Assembly (NCBI GenBank): GCA_004519485.1
Contig: CP038118.1
Location: 124,001-188,000 of the forward strand
DNA: 64,000 nt
Reading direction: 5' to 3'
Source of the DNA: Nannochloropsis oceanica
Taxonomy: Eukaryota > Sar > Eustigmatophyceae > Eustigmatales > Monodopsidaceae
The notes beneath the pieces were generated by a model. That model was given only the letters and a program-made list of their open reading frames with translations. It was not told the origin of the DNA and made no database searches. Each line of letters opens with the position of its first letter. Within the stretch, counting starts at the first letter, position 1. Positions 54,520 through 63,898 of this stretch are shown piece by piece. The position numbers and the translations under genes are program-made.

Positions 54520-57042
54520 ATGTCCTTTATGGGGGCTCCACCGCCGCTGCCTGGGGAGCGGCCACTCAAAAAGCAGCATGGGCAACACCACCGTCATCGG
54601 CATTACCACCTCAATCCCTCGGGCAGCGGCGCTGAGTCGCACTACGGTCCATCTTCTGCTGCTGCCATTTCGTCCTCCTCATCTCTGCACCTCTCACAAC
54701 ATAAGCACAAGAAGTATTTCAAGGCCTTGCAAGGCGTGGGAGTCCACATTCACGACGGGGAGGACGGCGCCGGCGAGGAAGGGAGGAAGGGGGGGAAGGA
54801 GGGAGGGGAAGCTGAGGGATTGACCGTCTATGGGTTGTCCGTTGACGTGTTGAGAGACGACGTGGCTGCATTGATGGTGCAAGAAGAGAGGCATATGATA
54901 AGGTGGAGGGGGGAGGAGGAAGATCCTATCGTCATCGATCGATTTGATGGCCGGGCGTTGTTGGACGACAGGAATCTCTTTATGAAGTGGAAGAAGAGGG
55001 GGAGGGCGGGAGGGAGGGAAAGAGAGGATGATGGGGAGGGTGGGAATGATATAAAGAATGAACAGGAGGCAGAAGAGGAGGCGGAAGAGCGACGCTGTGA
55101 TGTGGACAGGTATAGGGATTTGAGGGGGAGAGGGAAGGAGGGAGGGAGGGAGGGAGGAACGGATGGGCTCCATCATCACCACCAACATCACCACCGCCAT
55201 GAGCACGAGCAGCAGCGAGAAGAGGAAGAGGAGGAGGAGGAAGGCGACGAAGAAAGCTCTGAAGAAGGAGAGTCCTTCGTTCCCTCCTTCCCCGTCCCTC
55301 CCTCCCTCACCTGTCCTCGCACTTGGAAGCAGCATCGGCTCATTGGCATGACGGCACGTCGGGCTCGCGCTGACCCCCAATTGGAAATCTTGCTCAAGGT
55401 AAGACAAGGCGATAACAAGCTGTTTAAATTTTTGAATTTTGAGCATACGTTACACGGCTACTACAAATGGATGAAGGAGGAAGAGAGGGAGGAAGGGGAG
55501 GACTACGCGTTGGACGCGCAGGGGCGGAAGGAGAGGGAGGAGGAGGAGAGGAGGAAGGAGAGGGAGGAGGAGGAGAGGAGGAAGGAGAGGGAGGAGGAGG
55601 AGAGGAGGATGGAGAGGGAGGAAGAGTTTCGAAGGAGGAGGGCGGTGAGACTGCTTCTGGGGCCGGTAGGTGAAGGGAGGAAAGAAAGAACGAAGAAGGA
55701 AGGGGGAGGGGGAGAGGAGGAGGAGGAGGAGGAGGAGGAGGGGGAGGAGGAGGAGGAGGAGGAGGATGAGGTATTGGCCCCTACGAAGGAGATGGGGGCA
55801 GTGATGGAGAAGCTTGTGGCGTTTGTCTTGAAGAATGGCGAGGAGTTTGAGAGGAAAGTGAGGGAGAAGGAGAAGGACAACGGAAAGTTTAAATTTCTGA
55901 ATGAGGAAGATGTGTATTACCCGTACTATCAGCGCTTATTGCGGGGGGAGAAGAGGAATAGGGAGGGAGGAAAAGAGGGAGGGAAGGAGGGAGGGGTGTC
56001 GATGACGCTGAAGACCTTGAAGAGGAAGGAGAATGGGGGAGGAGGAGGAGATGGGAGGGGGGTTGGGGGAGAGGGGGGGCAGGGGGGGAAAGAGGAGGGG
56101 ACAAGGGAGCAAGGAGAAGAGGTAGGAGGGAAGAGACCGGCATTAGAAGAAGGAGGGGGAAATGAAACCGCCACTACAGCAGCAGCAGCAGCAGCAGCGG
56201 ATGAGGAAGCAGCACAGCGGAGAGCGGCCCGACTCAGGAAAGCGAAACTGTTGCAGGGTCATTTTCAACTGGCGATTCAAAAGCAAACGGAAGGAGGAGG
56301 GGGAGAAGCGGTAGCAGCAGCATCTTTGACGCCAGTGGTAAGAGCAACAGGGGATGTAGGGGACGGAGGAGAGGGAGAGGAAGGAGGGAGGGGGGAGAGG
56401 ATGGCGACGGTGGTGGTGGACAAAGAAGAGAAGGAGAAGAAGGTAATGGCTGCAGCTGTGGAAGAAGAAGAGGATGAGGAGGATGGAGAGGAGGTAGAAG
56501 AGAGGAAGGCCGGTGGAGAGAAGGACAAGAAGAAAGATAAGGGGGGCGGGAGGGAGGAGCGGCGGGTGGGAAAAGAGAGGGGGAGAGAAAAGGAAGATAA
56601 GAAGAAAAGGAGGAAGAAGAAGGGGATGGAAGAGTTGAGGACACACCGATCAACTCGTGGCTGGAGTAGGAGCAGGAGTCGCAGCAGGAGTCGCAGCAGT
56701 AGTCGCAGCAGGAGTCGCAGCAGGAGTCGCAGCAGGAGTCGCAGCAGGAGTAGAAGGGAGGGCAAGGAACGACGAGGACAGAGGAGGGAGGGAGAGGGGG
56801 GAGATAAAGCACAGGAGGGGCGAGAAGACATAGAAGGAGAAAGACGGCGCCGTCGGAGGAAGGAGAGGCGACGGAGGGAAGAGGAGGAGGAGGAGGATGA
56901 GAGGGAGAGGGAAAGGAGGAAGAAGAGGGAGAGGGGGAGGGAGAAGGAGGAGGAGCGGAGGAAGTTTAATCGCAGTCCCAGCAGGAGCCGAGGGAGGGAG
57001 GGAGGAAGGGAGGGAGAGCGGTCCAAGCATCGACGTCGGTGA
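54520..57042 (+). CDS. SWAP-type splicing regulator (DRY-EERY, two SURP modules, RS tail)
   Basis: One exon, 840 residues from ATG 54520. SWAP proteins regulate alternative splicing in the nucleus and bind SF1 or other spliceosome parts through SURP modules. The DRY-EERY domain is at about 100-155 (TVYGLSVDVLRDDVAALMVQ, then DPIVIDRFDGRALLDD). SURP 1 is at about 277-320 (DPQLEILLKVRQGDNKLFKF, then YYKWMKEE) and SURP 2 at about 424-476 (VMEKLVAFVLKNGEEFERKV, FKFLNEEDVYYPYYQRLL). Between and after them are Glu/Arg and Glu/Gly coiled or disordered stretches. The C terminus holds an RS domain (about 714-748, SRSRSR repeats) and more RS/RRR sequence. Order and content match the SFSWAP/SWAP family. 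The next gene is convergent, with 164 bp between stop codons. An earlier 5' exon cannot be excluded. Confidence 0.9.
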   Translation: MSFMGAPPPLPGERPLKKQHGQHHRHRHYHLNPSGSGAESHYGPSSAAAISSSSSLHLSQHKHKKYFKALQGVGVHIHDGEDGAGEEGRKGGKEGGEAEGLTVYGLSVDVLRDDVAALMVQEERHMIRWRGEEEDPIVIDRFDGRALLDDRNLFMKWKKRGRAGGREREDDGEGGNDIKNEQEAEEEAEERRCDVDRYRDLRGRGKEGGREGGTDGLHHHHQHHHRHEHEQQREEEEEEEEGDEESSEEGESFVPSFPVPPSLTCPRTWKQHRLIGMTARRARADPQLEILLKVRQGDNKLFKFLNFEHTLHGYYKWMKEEEREEGEDYALDAQGRKEREEEERRKEREEEERRKEREEEERRMEREEEFRRRRAVRLLLGPVGEGRKERTKKEGGGGEEEEEEEEEGEEEEEEEDEVLAPTKEMGAVMEKLVAFVLKNGEEFERKVREKEKDNGKFKFLNEEDVYYPYYQRLLRGEKRNREGGKEGGKEGGVSMTLKTLKRKENGGGGGDGRGVGGEGGQGGKEEGTREQGEEVGGKRPALEEGGGNETATTAAAAAAADEEAAQRRAARLRKAKLLQGHFQLAIQKQTEGGGGEAVAAASLTPVVRATGDVGDGGEGEEGGRGERMATVVVDKEEKEKKVMAAAVEEEEDEEDGEEVEERKAGGEKDKKKDKGGGREERRVGKERGREKEDKKKRRKKKGMEELRTHRSTRGWSRSRSRSRSRSSSRSRSRSRSRSRSRSRSRREGKERRGQRREGEGGDKAQEGREDIEGERRRRRRKERRRREEEEEEDERERERRKKRERGREKEEERRKFNRSPSRSRGREGGREGERSKHRRR

Positions 57043-57206
57043 GGTTGTAGTGTATATGTGTAAGTACTGCAATATGTAAACGAAGCAAAGGATGCGAAGG
57101 AAATAGGAGTCAGAAAGGAGGCCTTGAGACGTACAAAAGCCAACGTCGATGATGTACCGATACAAAGATACACACGACTGCGATGTTTATTTCCCTTGCT
57201 TTGTCT

Positions 57207-60200
57207 TCATCTGCATCTTCTTCTCTTTGTCCCACCTTTTCCCCGACCCCTCCCACGACTGCCACTGTTGTTGCTTCCCTTCTTGGCCTTTGAGAGGGCA
57301 CAAGCGCTGCTACTGCTACTGCTGCTACTGCTCCTACCGCTCCTACTACGTCCGCTGCTGCCGCTGCTGCTTCTGCTGCTGCAAGTGCTAGCAAAGAATC
57401 GCTTCAACCCAATGCCCACAGGCGCACAGTCTACAGCAGCAGCAGCAGAACCAGTATAAGCAGCGGCAGCTGCGAGAGATATTGACCCACCGATAAAGGA
57501 GACATTACCTTTCCCTCCTACTGCTCCTTCCCCTGCCCCTTTCCCTCCTGCCCCTCCTCCTCCTCCTCCATGGCTCTTCACCTCTCCTACCACCACCACC
57601 TCATCGTCACTATTATTGTCGTCCCCCCCTTTCTTTCTCCCTCCCTCCCCTTCCTCCTCCTCCTCCTTGAAGGAAGCAATAAAACTCTCCTGCTGCCTCG
57701 TCTTCAGCACCGAGACAGACACCGCAAACGGATTGCGGCTGTCAATTCCTGCTTCCCCTCTTTCTATTACCCTCTCTCCTCTTTTTCCTCTACCACCGCT
57801 ACAACCTCTCACGCCTTGTTCCGTTCTTTTTTCTCCCCCTCCTCCTCCTCCTCCTCCTCCTCCTCCTCCTCCTCCCTCCCCATCACAACCATTGACAGTT
57901 ACACATGGGCCCCTTGCATTCGAAGGAGAAGAAGAAGACAATAGCACTGCCTCCTGCTTCTTCGTAGCAAGAGAAGAAGAGAAGAAGCTCACCTCCACTG
58001 TTTTCGTCTTCTCCTCGTCGACTAGCGCGAGTAAATTATAGAAACCTCCCACTTCTTCTTCTTCTCCTTCTCCTTCTTCCTCTTCCTTCTCTTTCCTCCC
58101 TCCTCTCTTCGCGGCATCTGTCGCCAGTATGTTGTCGCGATGCTGTCGCTGTACAGCCGACCGAGAAACAGCAACAGCAGCACCAGCACCAATCATGGGG
58201 TCGTCGTTCTCATCCTCCTCCTCCTCCTCCTCCTCGCCCTCCTCCTCGTCCTCCTTCCCTCCCTTACCAAGCAGTGTACGGACCACCTCCTCCTTCTTAT
58301 GCTGCTGCTGCTGCTGCTCTCTCACCATGTTCCTGAGGCGCATCAGCTCTTTATCCTGCGAAAAAGGAGTGGCAGATCGCTTTCTTTCCCCTCCTTCTCC
58401 CTCCTCCTCGACCTCCTTTTCCTCCTTCCCTTCCTCTCCCCCGCCCTCTTTCCATGTCGTCTTCCCCCTCTGAGCAGGCAACCGCAACCCCGTAGGGGAG
58501 CGTGGCTGCTGCTGCTGCTGCTGCTGCAACAACGACCCTCCAACAGACGATAAGGCTTGCTGCGGCTGCAACCCTTCATGTCGCCAATTTTCACCTCCTT
58601 CACGTCGCCAATTTTTTCCACCTCCTCCTTCCTTCCCTTCTCCCTTCCTTCCCAAGGACAAGGGAAGAAGGGTCTCGGGATGTGCTCTTCCCTCTGCTAC
58701 TGCGCGCGCCTCTGCTGGGGCCAGCAGAGGCCCCAGGATCAACCTTAGATCGCTCCCTCTCTCCACCACAGGCAGATCCCTCTTTAATAACGATAACTCC
58801 TCATCCTCCTTCTCATCCTCTTCCTCATCCTTTTCCTCCAAGTGCTGATTCCCGCAGCTATTTTCCCCTCTCCTTTTCTTTTCCAGCCCTGTTTCCTCAA
58901 TCGTAATCATGTCCTTCCCTCCCTCTCTTCCTCCCTCCCTCCCTCCCTCTTCCCCTCCCGCGTACTTTACGGGCAAGTAGGTTGTCATTCTGCCCCCTCC
59001 CTTCTTCCTTCCATCCCTTTCCTCCTCCCTACAATCGTACACGAGGTGGTATGCGAATAACTTTTCCGCCATTCGGGCCCTCCGCAAGTAGTCTTCATAC
59101 CCACTCTCCTTCCCTCCTCCTCCTCCTCCTCCTCCTCCTCCTCCTGCTTTTCGCTTGAGCTGACGGACCATGTTTCCGAGCCGCCGATCGCTGTCGCTGG
59201 TGCCGCTTCGATTTTGTTTGGCGAGGGCGATGGCGGTTCTGGGTCCCATGCGAGGGAGGGAGGGGAGGTAGTCGCACCCCGTCAAGATACATGAGGCGAG
59301 AAAGAGACGCGCGGCTTCCCCGGGCTTGTGCTGGGAGAAGAGGTAGATCTGAAGGTGGGAAAGAGGGAGAGAAAGGGGAAGGGAGAAAAGGGGGTGGGAG
59401 ATAAGGTTGGCTGGTTGCAGTGGGGGAAGGAGGCACGCAAGGGAGGGTGGGAGGAAGGGAGGGGGGAAAGAGGGAGGGAGGAAGGGAGGAGGAAGCTGCC
59501 TCCCCGTACATACCCGACATAAGTCCTTAAGATAGGGTGTGGTTGCATTCCCTGAGGTAGCAAACACCAGGGGATCAAATATAATCTCCTGCGCCCGTGC
59601 CCCCCACGCCATCCCCTGTCCTCCTCCTCCTCCTCTTCCTCCTTCCTCCCTCCCTCTCTCGACCAATTCCAGCTTGAACAAGACAGGAAAGGGCTTGGGC
59701 GCCAAAGCAACATACACCAATATATCTGAATCTTCCGTCAAGACACCATGGGCCAGCCCGACCCTACACAACCACGCCACCTGGGCATCGGCCTCGTAGG
59801 GAGCTACGATGAATTTGATGTTCATCCGCTTTAAACGGACAGTAACGTCTTCAACGAGCGCGCGTGGGATCGAAACAGCTTTTTGAAAGTAGGTGGAGGC
59901 TTGGGAGAGAAGGTGAGTGCGTTCGGCGTGATACTGGGGGGAGAGAGGGAGGGAGAGAGCGCGGGCCCGGAGAGCGTGACCTTGCCTGAGAGCTTCCTTG
60001 CGGAGGGACGTGCGTTTTAGGTCTGTTTCTGCTTTGAGAGGGGAGCGGCGGCCATCCAGGACGAAGACAGGGGTGATGCCATGGTGGAGGAGGGCGAGGA
60101 GGCGGCGTTCAATGTACGGCCAGTAACGGGAGGGGAGAGGTGGGGGAGGAGGAACGGGGAGGGGAGGACGGTGGGATTGCAGGAAATTGGAAGAAGAGGA

Positions 60201-60386
60201 GAAGGTGGAAGCTGGTACCGATAAATCTTTTCGTGGGTAGAGCGCTAGATCCTCGGCAATGATGTAGGCGGCACGATAGAGCATGGTAGCACCGTCCACG
60301 GCCAGGGTCTTGCCGCGGTATTCTTCGAGCGAGACATGGGGGCGGATGACAGGGGAGAGGGATTGGAGGAGGCCTTGAATGCCCAT
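57207..60386 (-). CDS. EXO1: EXO1-like 5'-3' exonuclease of the XPG/FEN1 family
   Basis: Two exons (60386-59514 and 59348-57207) encode 1004 residues. EXO1 resects DNA 5'-3' in mismatch repair and recombination in the nucleus. The XPG N-region starts MGIQGLLQSL, with metal residues D31 (LAVDGAT) and D111 (VFVLDG); a 35-residue Ser/Pro insertion lies between them at about 55-90. The XPG I-region (about 188-225) has VAPYEADAQVAWL with E198 and D200, and LTEDSDILV with D219 and D221. After the intron comes ILTGCDYLPSLPRMGPRTA with D317 and the helix-two-turn-helix. All expected metal ligands are present. The long C-terminal half is Glu/Lys/Gly-rich and of low complexity; an MLH1- or MSH2-binding motif could not be picked out. 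The 165-bp intron contains no stop in the reading frame. Start ATG gives the invariant Met-Gly end. Confidence 0.9.
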   Translation of the reverse strand: MGIQGLLQSLSPVIRPHVSLEEYRGKTLAVDGATMLYRAAYIIAEDLALYPRKDLSVPASTFSSSSNFLQSHRPPLPVPPPPPLPSRYWPYIERRLLALLHHGITPVFVLDGRRSPLKAETDLKRTSLRKEALRQGHALRARALSLPLSPQYHAERTHLLSQASTYFQKAVSIPRALVEDVTVRLKRMNIKFIVAPYEADAQVAWLCRVGLAHGVLTEDSDILVYVALAPKPFPVLFKLELVERGREEGGRGGGGGQGMAWGARAQEIIFDPLVFATSGNATTPYLKDLCRVCTGRQLPPPFLPPSFPPPFLPPSLACLLPPLQPANLISHPLFSLPLSLPLSHLQIYLFSQHKPGEAARLFLASCILTGCDYLPSLPRMGPRTAIALAKQNRSGTSDSDRRLGNMVRQLKRKAGGGGGGGGGGGKESGYEDYLRRARMAEKLFAYHLVYDCREEERDGRKKGGGRMTTYLPVKYAGGEEGGREGGREGGKDMITIEETGLEKKRRGENSCGNQHLEEKDEEEDEKEDEELSLLKRDLPVVERGSDLRLILGPLLAPAEARAVAEGRAHPETLLPLSLGRKGEGKEGGGGKNWRREGGENWRHEGLQPQQALSSVGGSLLQQQQQQQPRSPTGLRLPAQRGKTTWKEGGGEEGKEEKEVEEEGEGGERKRSATPFSQDKELMRLRNMVREQQQQQHKKEEVVRTLLGKGGKEDEEEGEEEEEEEDENDDPMIGAGAAVAVSRSAVQRQHRDNILATDAAKRGGRKEKEEEEGEGEEEEVGGFYNLLALVDEEKTKTVEVSFFSSSLATKKQEAVLLSSSSPSNARGPCVTVNGCDGEGGGGGGGGGGGGGGEKRTEQGVRGCSGGRGKRGERVIERGEAGIDSRNPFAVSVSVLKTRQQESFIASFKEEEEEGEGGRKKGGDDNNSDDEVVVVGEVKSHGGGGGGAGGKGAGEGAVGGKGNVSFIGGSISLAAAAAYTGSAAAAVDCAPVGIGLKRFFASTCSSRSSSGSSGRSRSGRSSSSSSSSSACALSKAKKGSNNSGSRGRGRGKGGTKRRRCR
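59349..59513 (-). other. Stop-free, frame-preserving intron in EXO1
   Basis: Bounded by CGG|gtatgt and ccttcag|ATC, this 165-nt intron is in phase 0, has a length divisible by three and has no stop. Unspliced it would add 55 Pro/Leu/Ser-rich residues in front of IYLFSQHKPGE. Removal restores the EXO1 family spacing (KDLCR then IYLFSQ). Confidence 0.8.
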
Positions 60387-61945
60387 ATTGATGGTGTAGG
60401 GCGGACGGAGGCACGATAGACAGTGCGCAAAGGCGGATGGAGGTGCGGCTCCTGTGAACTATTGGGTGGGCGGGCGGTCCAAGGGTCTTGTGCAAGAACG
60501 GGGGTCAGGCGTGCGGTGCTGATACTGATGGCGGCTCAGCCTAATTTCTTGTCGCCCTGTGTTGCGTTGAAAGGGTGAATATGTCAGGCTCTTTCGGGCT
60601 CGTGCTCGAGCTGGAATGGTCAGTGTCTGTGAGGGAAAGGGGCCAGACCACAGCAAGTTCGACACTGTCGCCAGAAAGAGTCAGCGACTCAGCGGGTTAG
60701 GGAGGATGTTTGAACAACCGAAAAACGCGCGCTTTGTTGTGCCGTCAAGCATCTCATTGTGTGTTTTCAAGTACGACAAGTGTTTCAAAACGCCCCGGGT
60801 TTGTGTGATGCTTTGTTTTTAATTATTGTCGCTCGATTTTGATGGTGCTAGGAGGGGATCTCAAAAGAAAAGGATAAAGGAAGGAAGAGGAAAGCAGTCG
60901 ACGACTCAAGTGATGTGACTTCTCGTGCGAACCTTTCCCACGAGAACAAACCGACATTTTTCATGCAGAAGGCATCGATACTAAGTTCTCCTTGACATAT
61001 GGATTATTCGTATCTACGTGCATTTTTGGACAAATGATTAGGTGAAACGATGCAGTTTTCAGTGTGAAAACATGACATTTGCGTGCTGCGGGCATTTTTT
61101 TACTGCCCATGACATTGAATAAACGCGACTGGACACAGTTATCGCTCTGCTCGTACTACCTGATGTGGAGAAATGTAAAAAATGGCTGTTTGAAATAAAC
61201 TTTACTATGCACCCTAAAGCGGGAAAGCGGTGAGGCTAGGAGTAGTCGAACACCAATAAAGAAAGTTGGGGGGAAATGGGACCGTACACGACCGCAGCGA
61301 CGCACATTACGAGACAGTCCAATCCTTTCAGAAATTAGAAAGTACGGCACCAAAGTAGATTCTTTCTATTCTTTCTCTAGCCTTTCTTTCCTTTATACGG
61401 ATGGACTAGTCTCGTCTGCGTGCGTGCATATGTGCCACAAATAAAGGACGCAGCGCTAGCTTGCCCGATCTCCGCGCCTGCAGCACCCTAAACACACACA
61501 GTTCCACTACCTCCTGTATTTCCACCTTTCCGTCACACTTCACTTCTATCTTATCACTCCAACTCTGTAATGTCACAATTTTGCCACAATCAAACTACCT
61601 CCAGCCGCACACACATTCACGTAAAAATACAACGAGGGTGCTATATTCCTCATTCTCCTGGAAGGGGGGTCCACAAAGTCTCGTTTACTGCCTTTCTCTC
61701 TATCGCACATATACTTTCTCTTTCTCTCTTCCTCTCTCTCTCTCTCTCTCTCTTCTTTCTCTCTGTTAAGTCACACAAATCTATAAATATGTATCTCTAC
61801 CCTTCTTCGCTTTCCTCTACCAACCAGCCATACATTCCTCAACCGTTCCTCCTCAACCTTCATCTCCTCATCTCCACTTCCTAAAATTTGGTCTTCCTCA
61901 TTCTGTCCATTCTTTCTCCTGTTTTTCCTCCTTCACCCTTTATAT
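60387..61945. other. Intergenic region between two minus-strand genes
   Basis: About 1.56 kb holding the EXO1 promoter and the 3' region of the next gene. It has mixed, fairly AT-rich composition, a CT dinucleotide run near 61731-61753 and no frame that resembles a gene. Confidence 0.5.
61731..61753. repeat. CT dinucleotide repeat
   Basis: About 11 CT units with flanking TTCTCT runs, in the 3' flank of the minus-strand gene that ends at 61946. Confidence 0.85.
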
Positions 61946-63898
61946 CTATCTCCCCCATGCCCGTCGCATCGTCCAGCCCAAGTACACATAAAAACACCCG
62001 CGCACAAGCACTTTCCTCCACCTCCATTGACGACGCACCAGCTTCTGCCCCTCCTCCTTCCATCCCTGCCTACCTTCTTCCATCGCTGCCTCCATCCCTT
62101 CCTCCTCCTGAATCTCCCCTTTATTGCCTCCCTCAAACACGTAGGAATCTGCACGGAGGAGGTTCCTTCCCACTGCACCCGCCACCCTCCCCGCTCCCTT
62201 GACCAGCAGCAGACGTGCAGAGACTGCAGCTATTACCGTAGCTATTGTTGCTGCGGTGGGGTTAAGGAAAGCGCGGGAGAGGACTATGCTTTTGCCAGAG
62301 AAGAAATAGCCGAATGCCGAGGTGGAGGAGGAGGAGGAGGAGGAGGAGGAGGAGGAGGAGGAGGAGGAGGAGGAGGGCGGGAGGAGGAGGGAGGACGGGT
62401 TCTCCTCTCCTTGCATTCCATTCCCTTGTCCTGAAAGCAGGCCGGCACCATTAGGTGATTCCCTCCGCGTTACGGATAGAGAAAGCTTGTGCTCCTCCTG
62501 CTGCTGCTGCTGTTTCTGCTGCTGCTGCTGTTTCTGCTGCTGCTGCTGCTGCTGCTGCGCATGCTTCTCCTTCTCTTTCTTCCCCATAATGATATCAATG
62601 TCAGGAAGGGGGGGGCCAGGGTGACGTACATGGCTACTATGTTTGCTGCTGTTGCTGCTGCTGCTGTATGTGTGCCTCTCAGGCAGTTCCTCCTTGTACA
62701 TGGAAGAAGCAAGATGTCGGTGCTGGGGCTCCTCGAAATGGACGATGTGCTTGGAAGGGGGAAAAGACGCGGGAAAGGACGAGAAGGAGGATCTTCCCGT
62801 GATGAGGGCTGAGTCCGGTAGGCTTGGGTTGCTGCTGCTGCTGCTGTACGGTAATTTTCCTCTGTACATTGAGGACGACCGACGCCGGTGCTGGTCGGAG
62901 GTGGAGGAGGTCGTGAGGGTGGAGGAGGCTGACGTTCCTTCTTCATCTTTGTCCTCCACCATCAGTGTATGGTCGGGAAAGGGAGGGCGTCCGCTGCAGC
63001 TACGCGAGAATCGATGTCGATCCCGCTGATTGGAGGAGGAGGAGGAGGAGGAGGAGGAGGAGGAGGAAGAGGAAGAGGCAGAGGTGAAGAAGGTGTAAGT
63101 CCCATCTTGATAATTTAATTTGTAATCATCACCCATTCTAGTGATCTTCTCGAGCCGATATGGGTACACGGGTGAGACAGTGGTGGAGGAGGTATTGGAT
63201 GAGGAGGAAGGAAGAGAAGGCAGAGAGACGGTGTCCGGTCTGTGCATTGCGTCGCTGCCACAGACGGAAGAGGAGCGCCGACGATGCTCGGTGCCGCCTT
63301 GTCCCTTTCCTGCTGCTGATGGTGCGACTTTTGCTTCTCCTTGTTTCTGTCGCCTTGAGGAAGAAGACTTTGAACGATGCTCCGGAGCATACACTTCCAC
63401 GATGCACTGACACCCGAAAAGGGGAGGAGGAGGAGGAGGCTCGTCGGGCTTTGTCCATGCCGCCGTCTCCTGAAATTTGAGTACCTGGAGCCGCCACCTG
63501 GCCAGATGAAGGTGGGCCCTCTCGTATGTGCTTAGTTTTTGTCGCTTGTAAACCTTTTCGAGCAGTTGTATAAGGAAGGCGTCGTCTCTGCAGGGCTCAA
63601 ACACGAAGGGGCGGAGTGTCTCTACAACGAACCGGGTTGGGCGTAATTTTTCCAACTTGTAGTGCATGTTTGCCATGTATCGGTCGAACTCGCCCTTACA
63701 AATCTTGCAAGTCCCAAGCGATGTATGGCGATATCCGTCGGGGAGGGCAGGGAGCCCGGCATGGAAAGCGTGTTCCAGAGCTAGGGTCCTGCTGCTGCTG
63801 CCGCTGCTACTGCGAGTGGTATTGCTGCTGCTATTCCTAACGGGGTTACTGTTGCTGTTGGTCCGGCTGCATATACTACTAGCTTTGATGCAGGCCAT
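61946..63898 (-). CDS. Unrecognised Ser- and Gln-rich protein with an N-terminal ordered region
   Basis: One uninterrupted frame of 650 residues from ATG 63898. Residues about 40-180 look ordered: TLALEHAFHAGLPALPDGYR, then GTCKICKGEFDRYMANM with a C-x2-C pair, TRFVVETLRPFVFEPCRDDA, FLIQLLEKVYKRQKLSTYER and HLHLARWRLQVLKFQE. A short patch follows near residue 250 (YRLEKITRMGDDYKLNYQDG). The middle is Ser, Gln and His-rich, with TCC/AGC and CAG codon runs. Near the C terminus AFLNPTAATIATVIAAVSAR followed by LLLVKGAG is a likely membrane segment, and FYVYLGWTMRR ends the chain. I do not recognise a family. The CxxC alone is too little to call a zinc site. Hidden introns in the repetitive middle are possible. 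Confidence 0.6.
   Translation of the reverse strand: MACIKASSICSRTNSNSNPVRNSSSNTTRSSSGSSSRTLALEHAFHAGLPALPDGYRHTSLGTCKICKGEFDRYMANMHYKLEKLRPTRFVVETLRPFVFEPCRDDAFLIQLLEKVYKRQKLSTYERAHLHLARWRLQVLKFQETAAWTKPDEPPPPPPLFGCQCIVEVYAPEHRSKSSSSRRQKQGEAKVAPSAAGKGQGGTEHRRRSSSVCGSDAMHRPDTVSLPSLPSSSSNTSSTTVSPVYPYRLEKITRMGDDYKLNYQDGTYTFFTSASSSSSSSSSSSSSSSNQRDRHRFSRSCSGRPPFPDHTLMVEDKDEEGTSASSTLTTSSTSDQHRRRSSSMYRGKLPYSSSSSNPSLPDSALITGRSSFSSFPASFPPSKHIVHFEEPQHRHLASSMYKEELPERHTYSSSSNSSKHSSHVRHPGPPLPDIDIIMGKKEKEKHAQQQQQQQQKQQQQQKQQQQQEEHKLSLSVTRRESPNGAGLLSGQGNGMQGEENPSSLLLPPSSSSSSSSSSSSSSSSSTSAFGYFFSGKSIVLSRAFLNPTAATIATVIAAVSARLLLVKGAGRVAGAVGRNLLRADSYVFEGGNKGEIQEEEGMEAAMEEGRQGWKEEGQKLVRRQWRWRKVLVRGCFYVYLGWTMRRAWGR

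Noticed and set aside
56277-57173. A 298-codon Leu/Ser/Pro-rich frame opposite the SWAP gene
   Set aside because: It is the complement of the Arg/Glu-rich and RS segments; no motif is seen.
57570-58553. Several + strand frames rich in Ser and Leu
   Set aside because: They are opposite the low-complexity half of EXO1 and reflect GAG/GGA-rich codons.
61461-61884. Overlapping + strand frames of about 100 codons
   Set aside because: Mostly translated CT repeats and Thr/His-rich sequence, with no family resemblance.
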